This document shows, piece by piece, positions 7,894 through 16,354 of a stretch of DNA of 26,332 nt. The notes below the pieces were generated by a model. The model did not search any database, was not told the origin of the DNA, and saw only the letters and a program-made list of their open reading frames with translations. Made by a program: the position numbers and the translations under genes. The first letter of the stretch is position 1. Every line of letters begins with the position of its first letter. Source of the stretch: CAMLDH01 sp966250375 (GTDB taxonomy: Bacteria; Pseudomonadota; Gammaproteobacteria; Burkholderiales; Burkholderiaceae_D); the NCBI GenBank assembly GCA_966250375.1, contig CBINHE010000057.1, positions 1 to 26,332 on the forward strand, in the 5' to 3' direction.

Positions 7894-8790
7894 ATGAACA
7901 GCCTCTACCAATCCACCATCAAGTCGCTTCCGCTGCTCGGACGCGGCAAAGTGCGCGACAACTACGCAGTCGGCGACGACAAGATCCTGATCGTCACCAG
8001 CGACCGGTTGTCGGCGTTCGACGTCGTGATGAATGAACCGATTCCGCGCAAGGGCATGGTGCTGAACCAGATGACCAATTTCTGGTTCGACAAGCTCGGC
8101 CATATCGTGCCGAATCATGTGACGGGCGTAACACCCGAGAGCGTGGTGAGCGCGGACGAGCTGGATCAGGTCAAAGGCCGCGCGATCGTCGCCAAGCGCC
8201 TGAAGCCGATCCTGGTGGAAGCGGTGGTGCGCGGCTATATCATCGGTTCGGGCTGGAAGGATTACCAGGCGACCGGCGTGATCTGCGGGATCGCGCTGCC
8301 GCCCGGCCTGCGCCAGGCCGACAAGCTCGCTGCGCCGATTTTCACGCCGGCGGCCAAGGCCGACCTCGGCGAGCATGACGAGAACATCAGCTTCGCCGAC
8401 ATGGAAAGCCGCATCGGCCGCGAGCTCGCGGCGAAGATCCGCGACATCAGCATTAAGCTGTACCAGACCGCCGCCGATTACGCGGCCACGCGTGGCATCA
8501 TCATCGCCGACACCAAGTTCGAGTTTGGCCTCGATGACAACGGCACGCTGCACCTGATGGATGAAGTGCTGACCGCCGATTCCTCGCGTTTCTGGCCGGC
8601 CGATTCCTATGCGCCGGGCATGTCGCCGCCGTCGTTCGACAAGCAGTTCGTGCGCGACTACCTGGAAACGCTGAAAGACTGGAACAAGACTGCACCGGCG
8701 CCGGCGTTGCCGGCGGACGTGATCGCGAAGACGAGCGAGAAATACCGCGAGGCGCTGCAGCGCTTGACTGACGAAACCCTGAAGGACTGA
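7894..8790 (+). CDS. purC: SAICAR synthetase
   Basis: This 298-residue ATP-dependent ligase joins aspartate to CAIR in de novo purine synthesis. The ATP-binding N-terminal motif GRGKVRDNY is at residues 17-25, followed by SDRLSAFDVV (36-45). The substrate blocks VARRL-like (IVAKRLKPI), VVRGYIIGSGW and the signature DTKFEFG are in the expected order. The length is that of the long (about 300-residue) PurC form, longer than the 237-residue E. coli enzyme. The start at 7894 has GGGAAAG immediately upstream, directly abutting the terminator T-run. It heads the purC-purE-purK cluster. Confidence 0.96.
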   Translation: MNSLYQSTIKSLPLLGRGKVRDNYAVGDDKILIVTSDRLSAFDVVMNEPIPRKGMVLNQMTNFWFDKLGHIVPNHVTGVTPESVVSADELDQVKGRAIVAKRLKPILVEAVVRGYIIGSGWKDYQATGVICGIALPPGLRQADKLAAPIFTPAAKADLGEHDENISFADMESRIGRELAAKIRDISIKLYQTAADYAATRGIIIADTKFEFGLDDNGTLHLMDEVLTADSSRFWPADSYAPGMSPPSFDKQFVRDYLETLKDWNKTAPAPALPADVIAKTSEKYREALQRLTDETLKD

Positions 8791-8798
8791 ATAATCCC

Positions 8799-8882
8799 TT
8801 GTCATTTCGAACGCAGTGAGAAATCCGCGACTTTCGCGTTATCGTTGACTTGCGAGATTCCTCACTGCGTTCGGAATGACAA
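8799..8882. repeat. Palindromic repeat of the widespread GTCATT(C/T)CGAACGCAGTGAG type
   Basis: The left arm from 8799 reads TTGTCATTTCGAACGCAGTG. The right arm, ending at 8882, is its reverse complement over about 27 bp with only two differences. A separate perfect mini-hairpin CGCGA-CTT-TCGCG sits inside at 8826-8838. Translated in the reverse strand the arms give the familiar spurious peptides HSERSEESR and VIPNAVRNL, known from many misannotated proteins across bacteria. It fills almost the entire purC-purE spacer and would fold into a long hairpin in the pur mRNA. It is unrelated in sequence to the other foldback elements in the window. Confidence 0.85.
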
Positions 8883-8902
8883 TCGACTTGAAATGGATTG
8901 AT

Positions 8903-9406
8903 ATGAGCGAAGCGCACGCAAGCACGCCTGTCATAGGCGTGGTCATGGGTTCCTCGTCCGACTGGGACGTGATGCAGCATGCGGTTGCGATGCTGAAGGA
9001 TTTCGGCATTGCGCATGAAGCGCAGGTGATTTCCGCGCACCGCATGCCCGACCAGATGTTCGCGTATGCGGAATCGGCGCGCGAGCGCGGCCTGCGCGCG
9101 ATCATCGCCGGCGCCGGCGGCGCGGCGCACCTGCCGGGCATGCTGGCGGCGAAGACCATCGTGCCGGTGCTGGGCGTGCCGGTGCCGTCGAAATACCTGC
9201 GCGGCGAAGACTCGCTGCTGTCGATCGTGCAGATGCCGAAGGGGATTCCTGTCGCGACCTTTGCTATCGGCGAAGCGGGCGCGGCCAACGCGGCGCTGAC
9301 CGCGATTGCGATCCTCGCCACCACCGACGACAAACTGGCCGCGCGCCTGCAGGAGTTCCGCGCCAAGCAGACCCAGGCCGCACTTGCGATGACCCTGCCG
9401 GCATGA
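8903..9406 (+). CDS. purE: N5-CAIR mutase
   Basis: This 167-residue class I PurE converts N5-carboxyaminoimidazole ribonucleotide to CAIR. The phosphate/substrate loop VMGSSSDW is at residues 14-21 and the catalytic His46 is in ISAHRMPD. The loop GAGGAAHLPGMLAAKT and the later VPVPSKYLRGEDSL segment are also present. The start at 8903 is favoured because the frame upstream (from 8876) is repeat sequence. Its TGA overlaps the purK ATG in an ATGA, indicating translational coupling with purK, its obligate partner in the two-step CAIR pathway. Confidence 0.96.
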   Translation: MSEAHASTPVIGVVMGSSSDWDVMQHAVAMLKDFGIAHEAQVISAHRMPDQMFAYAESARERGLRAIIAGAGGAAHLPGMLAAKTIVPVLGVPVPSKYLRGEDSLLSIVQMPKGIPVATFAIGEAGAANAALTAIAILATTDDKLAARLQEFRAKQTQAALAMTLPA

Positions 9407-10596
9407 GCGACAAGTTTCAACCGTTTATTCCCGCCGCGACGCCGCCGACCTGGCTGGGCGTGATGGGCGGCGGCCAACTGGGCCGCATGTTCGTGCACGC
9501 GGCACAAAAGATGGGTTACAAGGTCGCGGTGCTGGATCCGGCGCGCGATTGTCCGGCCGGGCATGCATCGGATCACCTGATCTGCGCCGACTACACTGAC
9601 GAGAATGCGCTGGACGAGCTCGCCGCGCAATGCGCTGCGGTGACGACCGAGTTTGAAAACGTGCCGGCGCAAAGTCTCGGGTTCCTGGCACAGCGCACCT
9701 TCGTTGCGCCGTCCTCCGCCTGCGTGTCGATCGCGCAGGACCGCATCGCTGAAAAGCGCTTTTTCACCGAATGTGCGCCGAAGTCCGGCGTGCTGCCGGC
9801 GCCGCACCATATCATCGTGTCCGACGCCTACATTGACGGAATTCCCGATGCTCTGCTGCCCGGCATTCTGAAAACCGCACGCATGGGCTACGACGGCAAG
9901 GGGCAGGTGCGGGTGAAGACCCGCGACGAAGCGCGTGTCGCATTCGCCGCGATGAAAGGCGTGACCTGCATCCTCGAGAAGATGCTGCCGCTCGCGTATG
10001 AAGTGTCGGTGCTCGCCGCGCGTGGCGCCGACGGCCAGTCGGTGGTCTATCCGATCGCCGAGAACGTGCACCGCGACGGCATCCTATTTACCACTACCGT
10101 GCCCGGCCCGAACGTGACCGCGGAATGCGCACACAAAGCGCAGTCGGCGACGCTGGCGATCATCGGACAGCTCGGCTATGTCGGCGTGCTGTGCATTGAA
10201 TTCTTCGTGCTGCAGGATGGCTCGTTGGTGGTCAATGAAATGGCGCCGCGTCCGCACAACAGCGGCCACTACACGATCGATGCCTGCATCACCAGCCAGT
10301 TCGCGCAGCAGGCGCGCGCGATGGCCCGGCTGCCGCTGGGCGACGTGCGCCAGCATTCGCCGGCGGTGATGTTGAATATCCTCGGCGACGTATGGTTCGA
10401 CGGCGAAAGCGAAACGTCGCGCGAACCCGCATGGGACAAGGTGCTGGCGCTGCCCGGCGCTAACCTGCATTTGTACGGCAAGGACGACGCGCGCCGCGGC
10501 CGCAAGATGGGCCATGTCACGTTCGTCGCGCCCACGCTGGAACAGGCGCAGGCGAACCTGCGCGCCGCCTGTGCGATCCTCGGCATCGCGCCGTAA
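9403..10596 (+). CDS. purK: N5-CAIR synthetase (ATP-grasp)
   Basis: This 397-residue ATP-grasp enzyme carboxylates AIR to N5-CAIR using ATP and bicarbonate, supplying the substrate for PurE. The N-terminal nucleotide fold GVMGGGQLGRM lies at residues 19-29 and TEFENVP at 82-88. The ATP-grasp core follows, with ARMGYDGKGQ, CILEKMLPLAYEVSV, and the metal-binding ends GVLCIEFFV and VNEMAPRPHNSGH. The length is normal. It overlaps purE by 4 bp. The start matches the overlap and the family N-terminus. Confidence 0.96.
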   Translation: MSDKFQPFIPAATPPTWLGVMGGGQLGRMFVHAAQKMGYKVAVLDPARDCPAGHASDHLICADYTDENALDELAAQCAAVTTEFENVPAQSLGFLAQRTFVAPSSACVSIAQDRIAEKRFFTECAPKSGVLPAPHHIIVSDAYIDGIPDALLPGILKTARMGYDGKGQVRVKTRDEARVAFAAMKGVTCILEKMLPLAYEVSVLAARGADGQSVVYPIAENVHRDGILFTTTVPGPNVTAECAHKAQSATLAIIGQLGYVGVLCIEFFVLQDGSLVVNEMAPRPHNSGHYTIDACITSQFAQQARAMARLPLGDVRQHSPAVMLNILGDVWFDGESETSREPAWDKVLALPGANLHLYGKDDARRGRKMGHVTFVAPTLEQAQANLRAACAILGIAP

Positions 10597-10612
10597 CCGG
10601 CGGGTAAAAAAC

Positions 10613-11647
10613 ATGCGTGACGTGACACTGGATCTGACCGCCATCCACGCGGCGGCGCGCATGCTGGAGCAGGGCGGGCTGGTCGCGTTTCCGACCGAAA
10701 CCGTGTACGGCCTCGGCGCCGATGCGGAAAATCCGGCAGCTGTCGCAAAAATCTATGCAGCCAAAGGCCGGCCGTCGAATCATCCTGTGATCGTGCACCT
10801 GGCGCCGGAGGCTGATATCGGCTACTGGGCGACGTCGATTCCGCCGCAAGCCCACCAGTTGATCAAGGCGTTCTGGCCCGGTCCGCTCACGCTCATCCTG
10901 AAACGCGCCACGCATATTCCCGATGCTGTGTCTGGCGGCCAGGATTCCATTGGCTTGCGCTGCCCATCCCATCCGGTTGCGCAGGCATTATTGCGAGCAT
11001 TTAAAGCAGGCAAAGGCGGCGTTGCCGCCCCTTCGGCTAACAAGTTCGGCCATGTCAGCCCGACCATCGCGCAACATGTGCGGGATGAGTTCGGTGCCGA
11101 TCCTGATAGTCTGGTCGATTGCGTGCTGGACGGTGGGCAAAGCGAGGTTGGCATTGAATCCACCATCCTCGATTTGTCGCGCATGAAAACGCACGGCCCG
11201 GTACTGTTGCGTCCCGGTCAGGTTAGTGCTGCACGCATCGCCGAGATTATCGGCTCCTTGCCGCAGTTGCCTGATGATGCTGCACCGCGTGCATCGGGTA
11301 CGCTCGATGCGCACTATGCGCCGCGCACGCCGGTTGTGCTGATCGACGCTGATCGATTGCCCACGACGCTTGATCAACTCCGCTCTGCCGGACGCCATAT
11401 TGCACTGATTCATCGCACGCTGGCGTTCACGCAGGATATCGTCGCACAGTTGCAATTGCCGGCAACGCCGGATGGTTACGCGCATGACTTGTATGCCGCT
11501 TTGCGTACCATGGATGCGGCGGGCGCTGACATGATCCTGATCGAGTCGCCGCCGGCTGCAAACGAATGGCAAGGCATCAATGATCGTTTGCGCCGTGCCG
11601 CCCACGATTCATTGGGGGTTCTGTCGCGATTCATGACTCCCGATTGA
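10613..11647 (+). CDS. tsaC: Threonylcarbamoyl-AMP synthase, Sua5-type
   Basis: This 344-residue protein makes L-threonylcarbamoyl-AMP from threonine, bicarbonate and ATP, the first step of the t6A37 tRNA modification. The YrdC domain occupies about residues 8-200. It shows VAFPTETVYGLGADA (24-38), KGRPSNHPVIVHL (51-63) and APSANKFGHVSPT. A C-terminal Sua5 domain follows (about 235-344), so it is the long Sua5/YwlC form rather than short TsaC. The start at 10613 is chosen because upstream residues are arginine-rich read-through of purK. It follows purK by 16 nt and is probably in the same transcript. Confidence 0.93.
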   Translation: MRDVTLDLTAIHAAARMLEQGGLVAFPTETVYGLGADAENPAAVAKIYAAKGRPSNHPVIVHLAPEADIGYWATSIPPQAHQLIKAFWPGPLTLILKRATHIPDAVSGGQDSIGLRCPSHPVAQALLRAFKAGKGGVAAPSANKFGHVSPTIAQHVRDEFGADPDSLVDCVLDGGQSEVGIESTILDLSRMKTHGPVLLRPGQVSAARIAEIIGSLPQLPDDAAPRASGTLDAHYAPRTPVVLIDADRLPTTLDQLRSAGRHIALIHRTLAFTQDIVAQLQLPATPDGYAHDLYAALRTMDAAGADMILIESPPAANEWQGINDRLRRAAHDSLGVLSRFMTPD

Positions 11648-12114
11648 CCGTGCTGCATTCAGAAAATCTCGCACTCCTGTTTTCAGGCGAGTAACTCGCG
11701 CTTTACCTCCATGAGCGCCTTCTGCTTCATCGCGGTTGTTTGGAATCCAAGCCACAATCGTATGAAACAGCGAGGCACTTGCTTTTGCGCTTTCTGAAAC
11801 TTTCTTATCCAGAACTGAGGTTGTGAGTAGCGGCCGGCCAGGAGGAGTTCCATTTCCCGGTGCAGCAGACGACTGCTGCATGGTTTCGCCAAGTATCTTG
11901 CTGCAAGTGTCGTTCGGATGAGCAACTTTTAGGCTGGCAAGCGAGAGGAGGGAGGCGCCATAGCGAGCGCAGCCTGCCTCAGCGAAGGGGGGGACAACGA
12001 CGAACAACACGTTCGCGGCCAACGATTGACAATGCGCTCTCTGCCAGACGGAAAAAGACGCGATTTCATGTCACGTTTTTTTAGAGGGATTGGTGAACCG
12101 CGGGGCTTGGGTTG
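11648..12114. other. 467-bp region between convergent genes, no confident gene
   Basis: The first part (11648-11931) holds a small hairpin GCGAG-TAA-CTCGC at about 11686-11698. It also has overlapping minus-strand open frames (for example 11683-11925) whose translations match nothing I recognise. It could be a decayed gene or simple spacer. The second part is the degenerate foldback element M2. There is no clear T-run terminator for tsaC. Confidence 0.5.
11932..12095. repeat. Degenerate foldback element M2, relative of M1
   Basis: It shares with the 767-924 element the start GGCTGGCAA, the block GAGAGGAGG...GGCGCCATAGCGAGC, the linker CAACGACGAACAAC (11995-12008) and an identical 35 bp (12043-12077). 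It ends in GGATTGGT. The outer left arm is absent, so no perfect terminal repeat remains. The central hairpin region is enlarged relative to M1: GAGGGAGGC can pair with GCCTGCCTC in 8 of 9 positions. It lies between convergent genes. Confidence 0.75.
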
Positions 12115-12387
12115 TTACCCGAAGCGCAGTTTCATGGCGAGAATGAAAAGCGCTAGCCCCAAGGTCAGTGCATTCGCGATGATGACTGGCCAAGCATCGA
12201 TAAGAAATCCGTAAGCCAGCCATAGTCCGACGCCGGTCGTAAACACGCTGTACATGCCGAGCGAAATGCCATCAGCGCGTCGGGTTTTCCAGGTGAGCCA
12301 TGCCTGTGGAACGAACGCAAGGGTGGTGAGCGTGGCGGCAAGCGTGCCGATCAAGTCATGGAGGTGTGAAAGTGCAGCAAAAGCCAT
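12115..12387 (-). CDS. SemiSWEET family sugar transporter
   Basis: This is a 90-residue three-helix membrane protein of the SemiSWEET (PQ-loop/MtN3) family. It works as a homodimer and may facilitate sugar movement across the inner membrane. Helix 1 spans about residues 10-30 and contains the PQ motif (AFVPQAW, Pro27-Gln28), followed by the conserved TWKTRRADGIS segment. Helix 2 spans about 43-63 and helix 3 about 66-86. The start at 12387 gives the usual family length; upstream in-frame codons (12444, 12525) would add a non-homologous tail. No good ribosome binding site is visible. The substrate is not deducible. Confidence 0.85.
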   Translation of the reverse strand: MAFAALSHLHDLIGTLAATLTTLAFVPQAWLTWKTRRADGISLGMYSVFTTGVGLWLAYGFLIDAWPVIIANALTLGLALFILAMKLRFG

Positions 12388-12564
12388 TAGATATTTTTTA
12401 ACCTGGTGGGACGAGGTGAGCGTTGCGGTAGCTGTCCTCAACATTTTAAAGTAAAGAGATAGGACACAATAGGGGGGTGTGCAAGACCAGCGCAGTAAAT
12501 CAGATGAAGGAAATGCTGTTTGCACAATAGCGTTTCCTGGTGAAAAAACCGCCAGTCAGAGAGC

Positions 12565-13767
12565 CTACTGAAATGCTTGAATGCCGGTCTGCGCACGACC
12601 CAGAATCAGTGCATGAATATCGTGTGTGCCTTCATAGGTATTGACCACTTCCAGATTAACCATGTGGCGGATGATGCCGAATTCATCCGAAATGCCGTTC
12701 CCGCCCAGCATGTCGCGCGCCGCACGCGCGACATCCAGCGACTTGCCGCATGAATTGCGCTTCATCATTGATGTGATTTCCACTGCTGCCGTGCCGTCAT
12801 CTTTCATGCGACCCAGGCGCAGACAACCCTGCAAGCCGAGCGTGATCTCGGTTTGCATATCGGCCAGCTTTTTCTGGATCAACTGGTTTGCCGCCAGCGG
12901 CCGGCCAAACTGCTTGCGGTCCAGCACATATTGCCGTGCGATATGCCAGCACGATTCCGCCGCGCCCAATGCGCCCCACGCAATGCCGTAGCGCGCCGAA
13001 TCCAAACAGGTGAACGGCCCCTTCAAGCCGCGCACATCGGGGAAGGCATTTTCTTCCGGGCAGAACACGTCATCCATTACGATCTCGCCGGTGATTGATG
13101 CGCGTAAACCGAACTTGCCGTGGATTGCCGGCGCCGATAATCCCTTCATGCCTTTTTCCAGCACAAAGCCGCGAATCTCGCCCGCATCATCCTTGGCCCA
13201 CACCACGAACACATCGGCAATCGGCGAATTCGAGATCCACATCTTCGCGCCCGACACGCTGTAGCCACCCGGCACTTTCTTCGCGCGCGTGACCATCGAG
13301 CCGGGATCGGACCCGTGATTCGGCTCGGTCAATCCGAAGCAGCCGATCCATGCGCCGGTGGCCAGCTTCGGCAAATATTTCTGTTTCTGCGCTTCTGTGC
13401 CAAATTCGAAAATGGGCACCATCACCAGCGACGATTGCACGCTCATCATCGAGCGGTAGCCGGAATCGACGCGTTCGACTTCGCGTGCGATCAAGCCGTA
13501 GCTGACGTAGTTCAGGCCTGGTCCGCCGTATTGTTCGGGGATGGTCGGGCCCAGCAAGCCAAGCGCGCCCATTTCGCGGAAAATCATCGGATCGGTTTTT
13601 TCATTGCGGAACGCTTCCAGCACGCGCGGCTGCAGCTTGTCTTGGCAATAGGCATGGGCGGCGTCGCGCCCCATGCGTTCGTCATCGGTCAATTGCTGAT
13701 CCAGCAGCAGTGGATCGTCCCACTGGAATTGCACTTTTTGTTTTTTTGTCGAGTCGGGAGTAGCCAT
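12565..13767 (-). CDS. gcdH: Glutaryl-CoA dehydrogenase
   Basis: This 400-residue FAD enzyme of the acyl-CoA dehydrogenase superfamily oxidises and decarboxylates glutaryl-CoA to crotonyl-CoA in lysine, tryptophan and benzoate-type degradation. Subgroup features are the substrate Arg105 in YRSMMSVQSSLVM and the C-terminal block NTYEGTHDIHALILGRA with catalytic Glu379, both characteristic of GCDH. FAD-binding GCFGLTEPNHGSDPG and KMWISNSPIADVFVVWA are present. The start at 13767 has AAGGA about 6 nt upstream; a frame open to 14058 overlaps the flavin reductase gene and is not used. It follows that gene by 25 nt, suggesting an operon. Confidence 0.95.
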   Translation of the reverse strand: MATPDSTKKQKVQFQWDDPLLLDQQLTDDERMGRDAAHAYCQDKLQPRVLEAFRNEKTDPMIFREMGALGLLGPTIPEQYGGPGLNYVSYGLIAREVERVDSGYRSMMSVQSSLVMVPIFEFGTEAQKQKYLPKLATGAWIGCFGLTEPNHGSDPGSMVTRAKKVPGGYSVSGAKMWISNSPIADVFVVWAKDDAGEIRGFVLEKGMKGLSAPAIHGKFGLRASITGEIVMDDVFCPEENAFPDVRGLKGPFTCLDSARYGIAWGALGAAESCWHIARQYVLDRKQFGRPLAANQLIQKKLADMQTEITLGLQGCLRLGRMKDDGTAAVEITSMMKRNSCGKSLDVARAARDMLGGNGISDEFGIIRHMVNLEVVNTYEGTHDIHALILGRAQTGIQAFQ

Positions 13768-13792
13768 TTCATGTCCTTGAATTGGGTAAGGA

Positions 13793-14302
13793 TTATTTCT
13801 CTTTGGTTGCGACGAAATGCCCTCCGTGGAATACCAGGGCGGACTGCGGCGAGACGTCGCAACGTTCGACTTCGCCGACAAAAATGACATGATCGCCTTC
13901 GGGATAGCGGCTGCGGTTGTGGCATTCGAACCAAGCCGAACTGCCTTTGAGAATAGGAAGCCCGGTGTGCGACAACTCGAACTCGACGCCTTCGAAACGA
14001 TTGTCGATGCGGCGCGCGAAACGTTCCGCCAATCCCACTTGTTCAGCGGACAATACATTGATCACATAGTGCGAATTGCCGGTGAAGAGCGGCATGCTGC
14101 TTGCGCCTTGCGCCAAGCTCCACAGCACCAAGGGCGGGTCGAGTGAAACGGAATTGAAGGAACTGGCCGTCAGGCCGAAAAAGTTGCCGTTTTCCAGTCG
14201 CGTCGTAATGATCGTAACGCCAGTTGCAAACTGCGATAATGCGCGCCGAAAATGGAGCGAGTCGAATTCGGGTGACATGGCTTGAGGCGAGGGGGAGGAC
14301 AT
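13793..14302 (-). CDS. Flavin reductase family protein (FMN-binding split barrel)
   Basis: This 169-residue protein of the flavin reductase-like/DIM6-NTAB domain family probably reduces FMN or FAD with NAD(P)H, or serves as the reductase of a two-component monooxygenase. Family features are FATGVTIIT near residue 25, GLTASSFNSVSLDPPLVLWSL, and the C-terminal FVGEVERCDV block. The exact start is uncertain: 14302 (MSSPSPQ) and 14278 (MSPEFDS) are both possible and neither has a strong ribosome binding site. It lies directly upstream of gcdH. I see no partner monooxygenase nearby, so its physiological partner is unknown. Confidence 0.85.
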   Translation of the reverse strand: MSSPSPQAMSPEFDSLHFRRALSQFATGVTIITTRLENGNFFGLTASSFNSVSLDPPLVLWSLAQGASSMPLFTGNSHYVINVLSAEQVGLAERFARRIDNRFEGVEFELSHTGLPILKGSSAWFECHNRSRYPEGDHVIFVGEVERCDVSPQSALVFHGGHFVATKEK

Positions 14303-14479
14303 CGAAAGTCTGGAATCCGTGAAGTTCCATTCATTATGCCGAAAAAGATGCGGCCTCGGCGAACCTCTCATTTTTCTTGGAATTTTGGCAATTTTGAAAT
14401 GCCTTTAAATGAGGATGCATCTTGCAACGGTTTGCGCTAAAGTCTTGAGAAAATATAGTAGCGAAATTGGAGTGCATAT

Positions 14480-15016
<537 letters not shown>

Positions 15017-15059
15017 AAGTAAAGAGTGTATCGTGGCGGCGGTTTTTGCAAGGATCATT

Positions 15060-15105
15060 CATTGATACACTCATTGATACACTCATTGATACACTCATTG
15101 ATACA
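15060..15105. repeat. Tandem repeat, 12-bp unit x about 3.8
   Basis: The unit CATTGATACACT is repeated exactly three times (15060-15095) followed by ten further bases of a fourth copy. The unit is a multiple of three, so copy-number change would not shift a frame. The stop codon of the minus-strand cfa gene (15095-15097) is formed inside the last full copy. The repeat fills most of the short msrA-cfa gap. Confidence 0.95.
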
Positions 15106-16297
15106 TATAACCACGCGACCACGGCAATGCCGACACGCCGCCTCCCGCCTTGCGGCAGACTACCTGATAGACCGACACCCAATCCTGGTCGAACGCATAC
15201 GATGACCCGGCCAGATAGACGCGCCAGATGCGAAAACGCTTCTCATCCACCATCGTTCTGATTCGGTCGGCGCACGCTTCGAAATTGTCGGCCCAGACGC
15301 CGCAGGTCTTTGCATAATGGCGTCGCAGATTCTCTATATCCAGCGCCTCCAATCCACCTTCCTGCATTAGACGCAATACCAAGCTGATATGAGGCAATTC
15401 CCCGTGCGGAAATACGTATTTCTCAATGAATTCGCCGCCACCGTACGCCGCCTCTCCGCTATTGATGTCGGTCGTGGTGATGCCATGATTCATCGCGATG
15501 CCGTCATCTTCGAGCAGTGTGCAGATTTTGCTGAAATACATTGGTAAATTTTTCAGCCCTACATGCTCGAACATGCCAACGCTGGTAATGCGGTCGTAGC
15601 GTCCGCCGATATCGCGATAATCCTCGAGGCGAATCTCGATACGATCGGCGAGCCCCGCGTGTTGCACGCGTTCTTTTGCCCATGCGTACTGGTTCTTTGA
15701 CAAGGTGATGCCGACACATCGAGCGCCGAACTTCTGCGCCGCGCGCATGACCAGTGCACCCCAGCCGCAGCCAATATCCAGCAAGCGGTCGCCCGGACGG
15801 ACCTGGATCTTGGTCAGGATATGATCGATTTTTTTCAGTTGCGCGGTCGCCAGATCCTCTTCGCCATGCTCAAAATAGGCGCAGGAATACACCATATTGT
15901 CATCCAGCCAGGCGCGATAAAAATCGTTGGAGACATCGTAGTGATACTGGATCGCGGCCACGTCTTTTTTCCTGGAATGGCGGATAGAGCGCGTGATGCG
16001 GCCGAATTTTCCTTCGGGTTTGAGGGTATGCGCAGCCAGCGCGCTGGCGATGCGGATAATCTCGGTCACGCGCCCCTCGACCTCGATCTTGCCTTCAACA
16101 TACGCTTTGCCGAGATTGGATAGCGACGGCGTCAGCAGATAGGGCAGCGCAGAGGCGTGCGGCACCTTGATCGTGACTTGCGGCGAGAGTTTGCCGAAAT
16201 CCATTTGCTGCCCGTTCCATAGCACCAGGCGTAGCGGCAACGCGGCCTGACTGCGGGTGCGGTCAACCCAGGCGCCAAGTTTCTTTTCCCAAAACAC
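15095..16297 (-). CDS. cfa: Cyclopropane-fatty-acyl-phospholipid synthase
   Basis: This 400-residue SAM-dependent enzyme adds a methylene bridge to unsaturated acyl chains of membrane phospholipids, usually on entry to stationary phase or acid stress. An N-terminal lipid-binding region (about 1-110) precedes HYDVSNDFY (119-127) and VYSCAYF (136-142). The SAM site LLDIGCGWGALV is at 172-183. RYDRITSVGMFEHVG and YVFPHGELPH follow further on. The start is a GTG at 16297 with a strong GGAGGT about 6 nt upstream. The last residues (GYMYQ) and the stop run into a 12-bp tandem repeat. It lies 57 nt downstream of pdxH on the same strand. Confidence 0.95.
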   Translation of the reverse strand: MFWEKKLGAWVDRTRSQAALPLRLVLWNGQQMDFGKLSPQVTIKVPHASALPYLLTPSLSNLGKAYVEGKIEVEGRVTEIIRIASALAAHTLKPEGKFGRITRSIRHSRKKDVAAIQYHYDVSNDFYRAWLDDNMVYSCAYFEHGEEDLATAQLKKIDHILTKIQVRPGDRLLDIGCGWGALVMRAAQKFGARCVGITLSKNQYAWAKERVQHAGLADRIEIRLEDYRDIGGRYDRITSVGMFEHVGLKNLPMYFSKICTLLEDDGIAMNHGITTTDINSGEAAYGGGEFIEKYVFPHGELPHISLVLRLMQEGGLEALDIENLRRHYAKTCGVWADNFEACADRIRTMVDEKRFRIWRVYLAGSSYAFDQDWVSVYQVVCRKAGGGVSALPWSRGYMYQ

Positions 16298-16354
16298 GAT
16301 ACACCTCCGTCTATGCGGATTGATGCTCCCTATTTGCGCTGAAACATGCAGGGT

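Noticed and set aside
7819..8805. 328-codon minus-strand open frame opposite purC
   Set aside because: Arginine- and histidine-rich antisense translation with no domain; purC is intact on the plus strand.
8839..10071. 410-codon minus-strand open frame opposite purE and purK
   Set aside because: It is a shadow of two well-supported genes, and its end is the translated palindromic repeat (VIPNAVRNL), a known artefact.
13768..14058. N-terminal extension of gcdH
   Set aside because: It would overlap the flavin reductase gene. The 13767 start has a ribosome binding site and fits the family.
15060..15105. Possible CRISPR array
   Set aside because: Units are 12 bp and directly adjacent with no spacers, and no cas genes are present.
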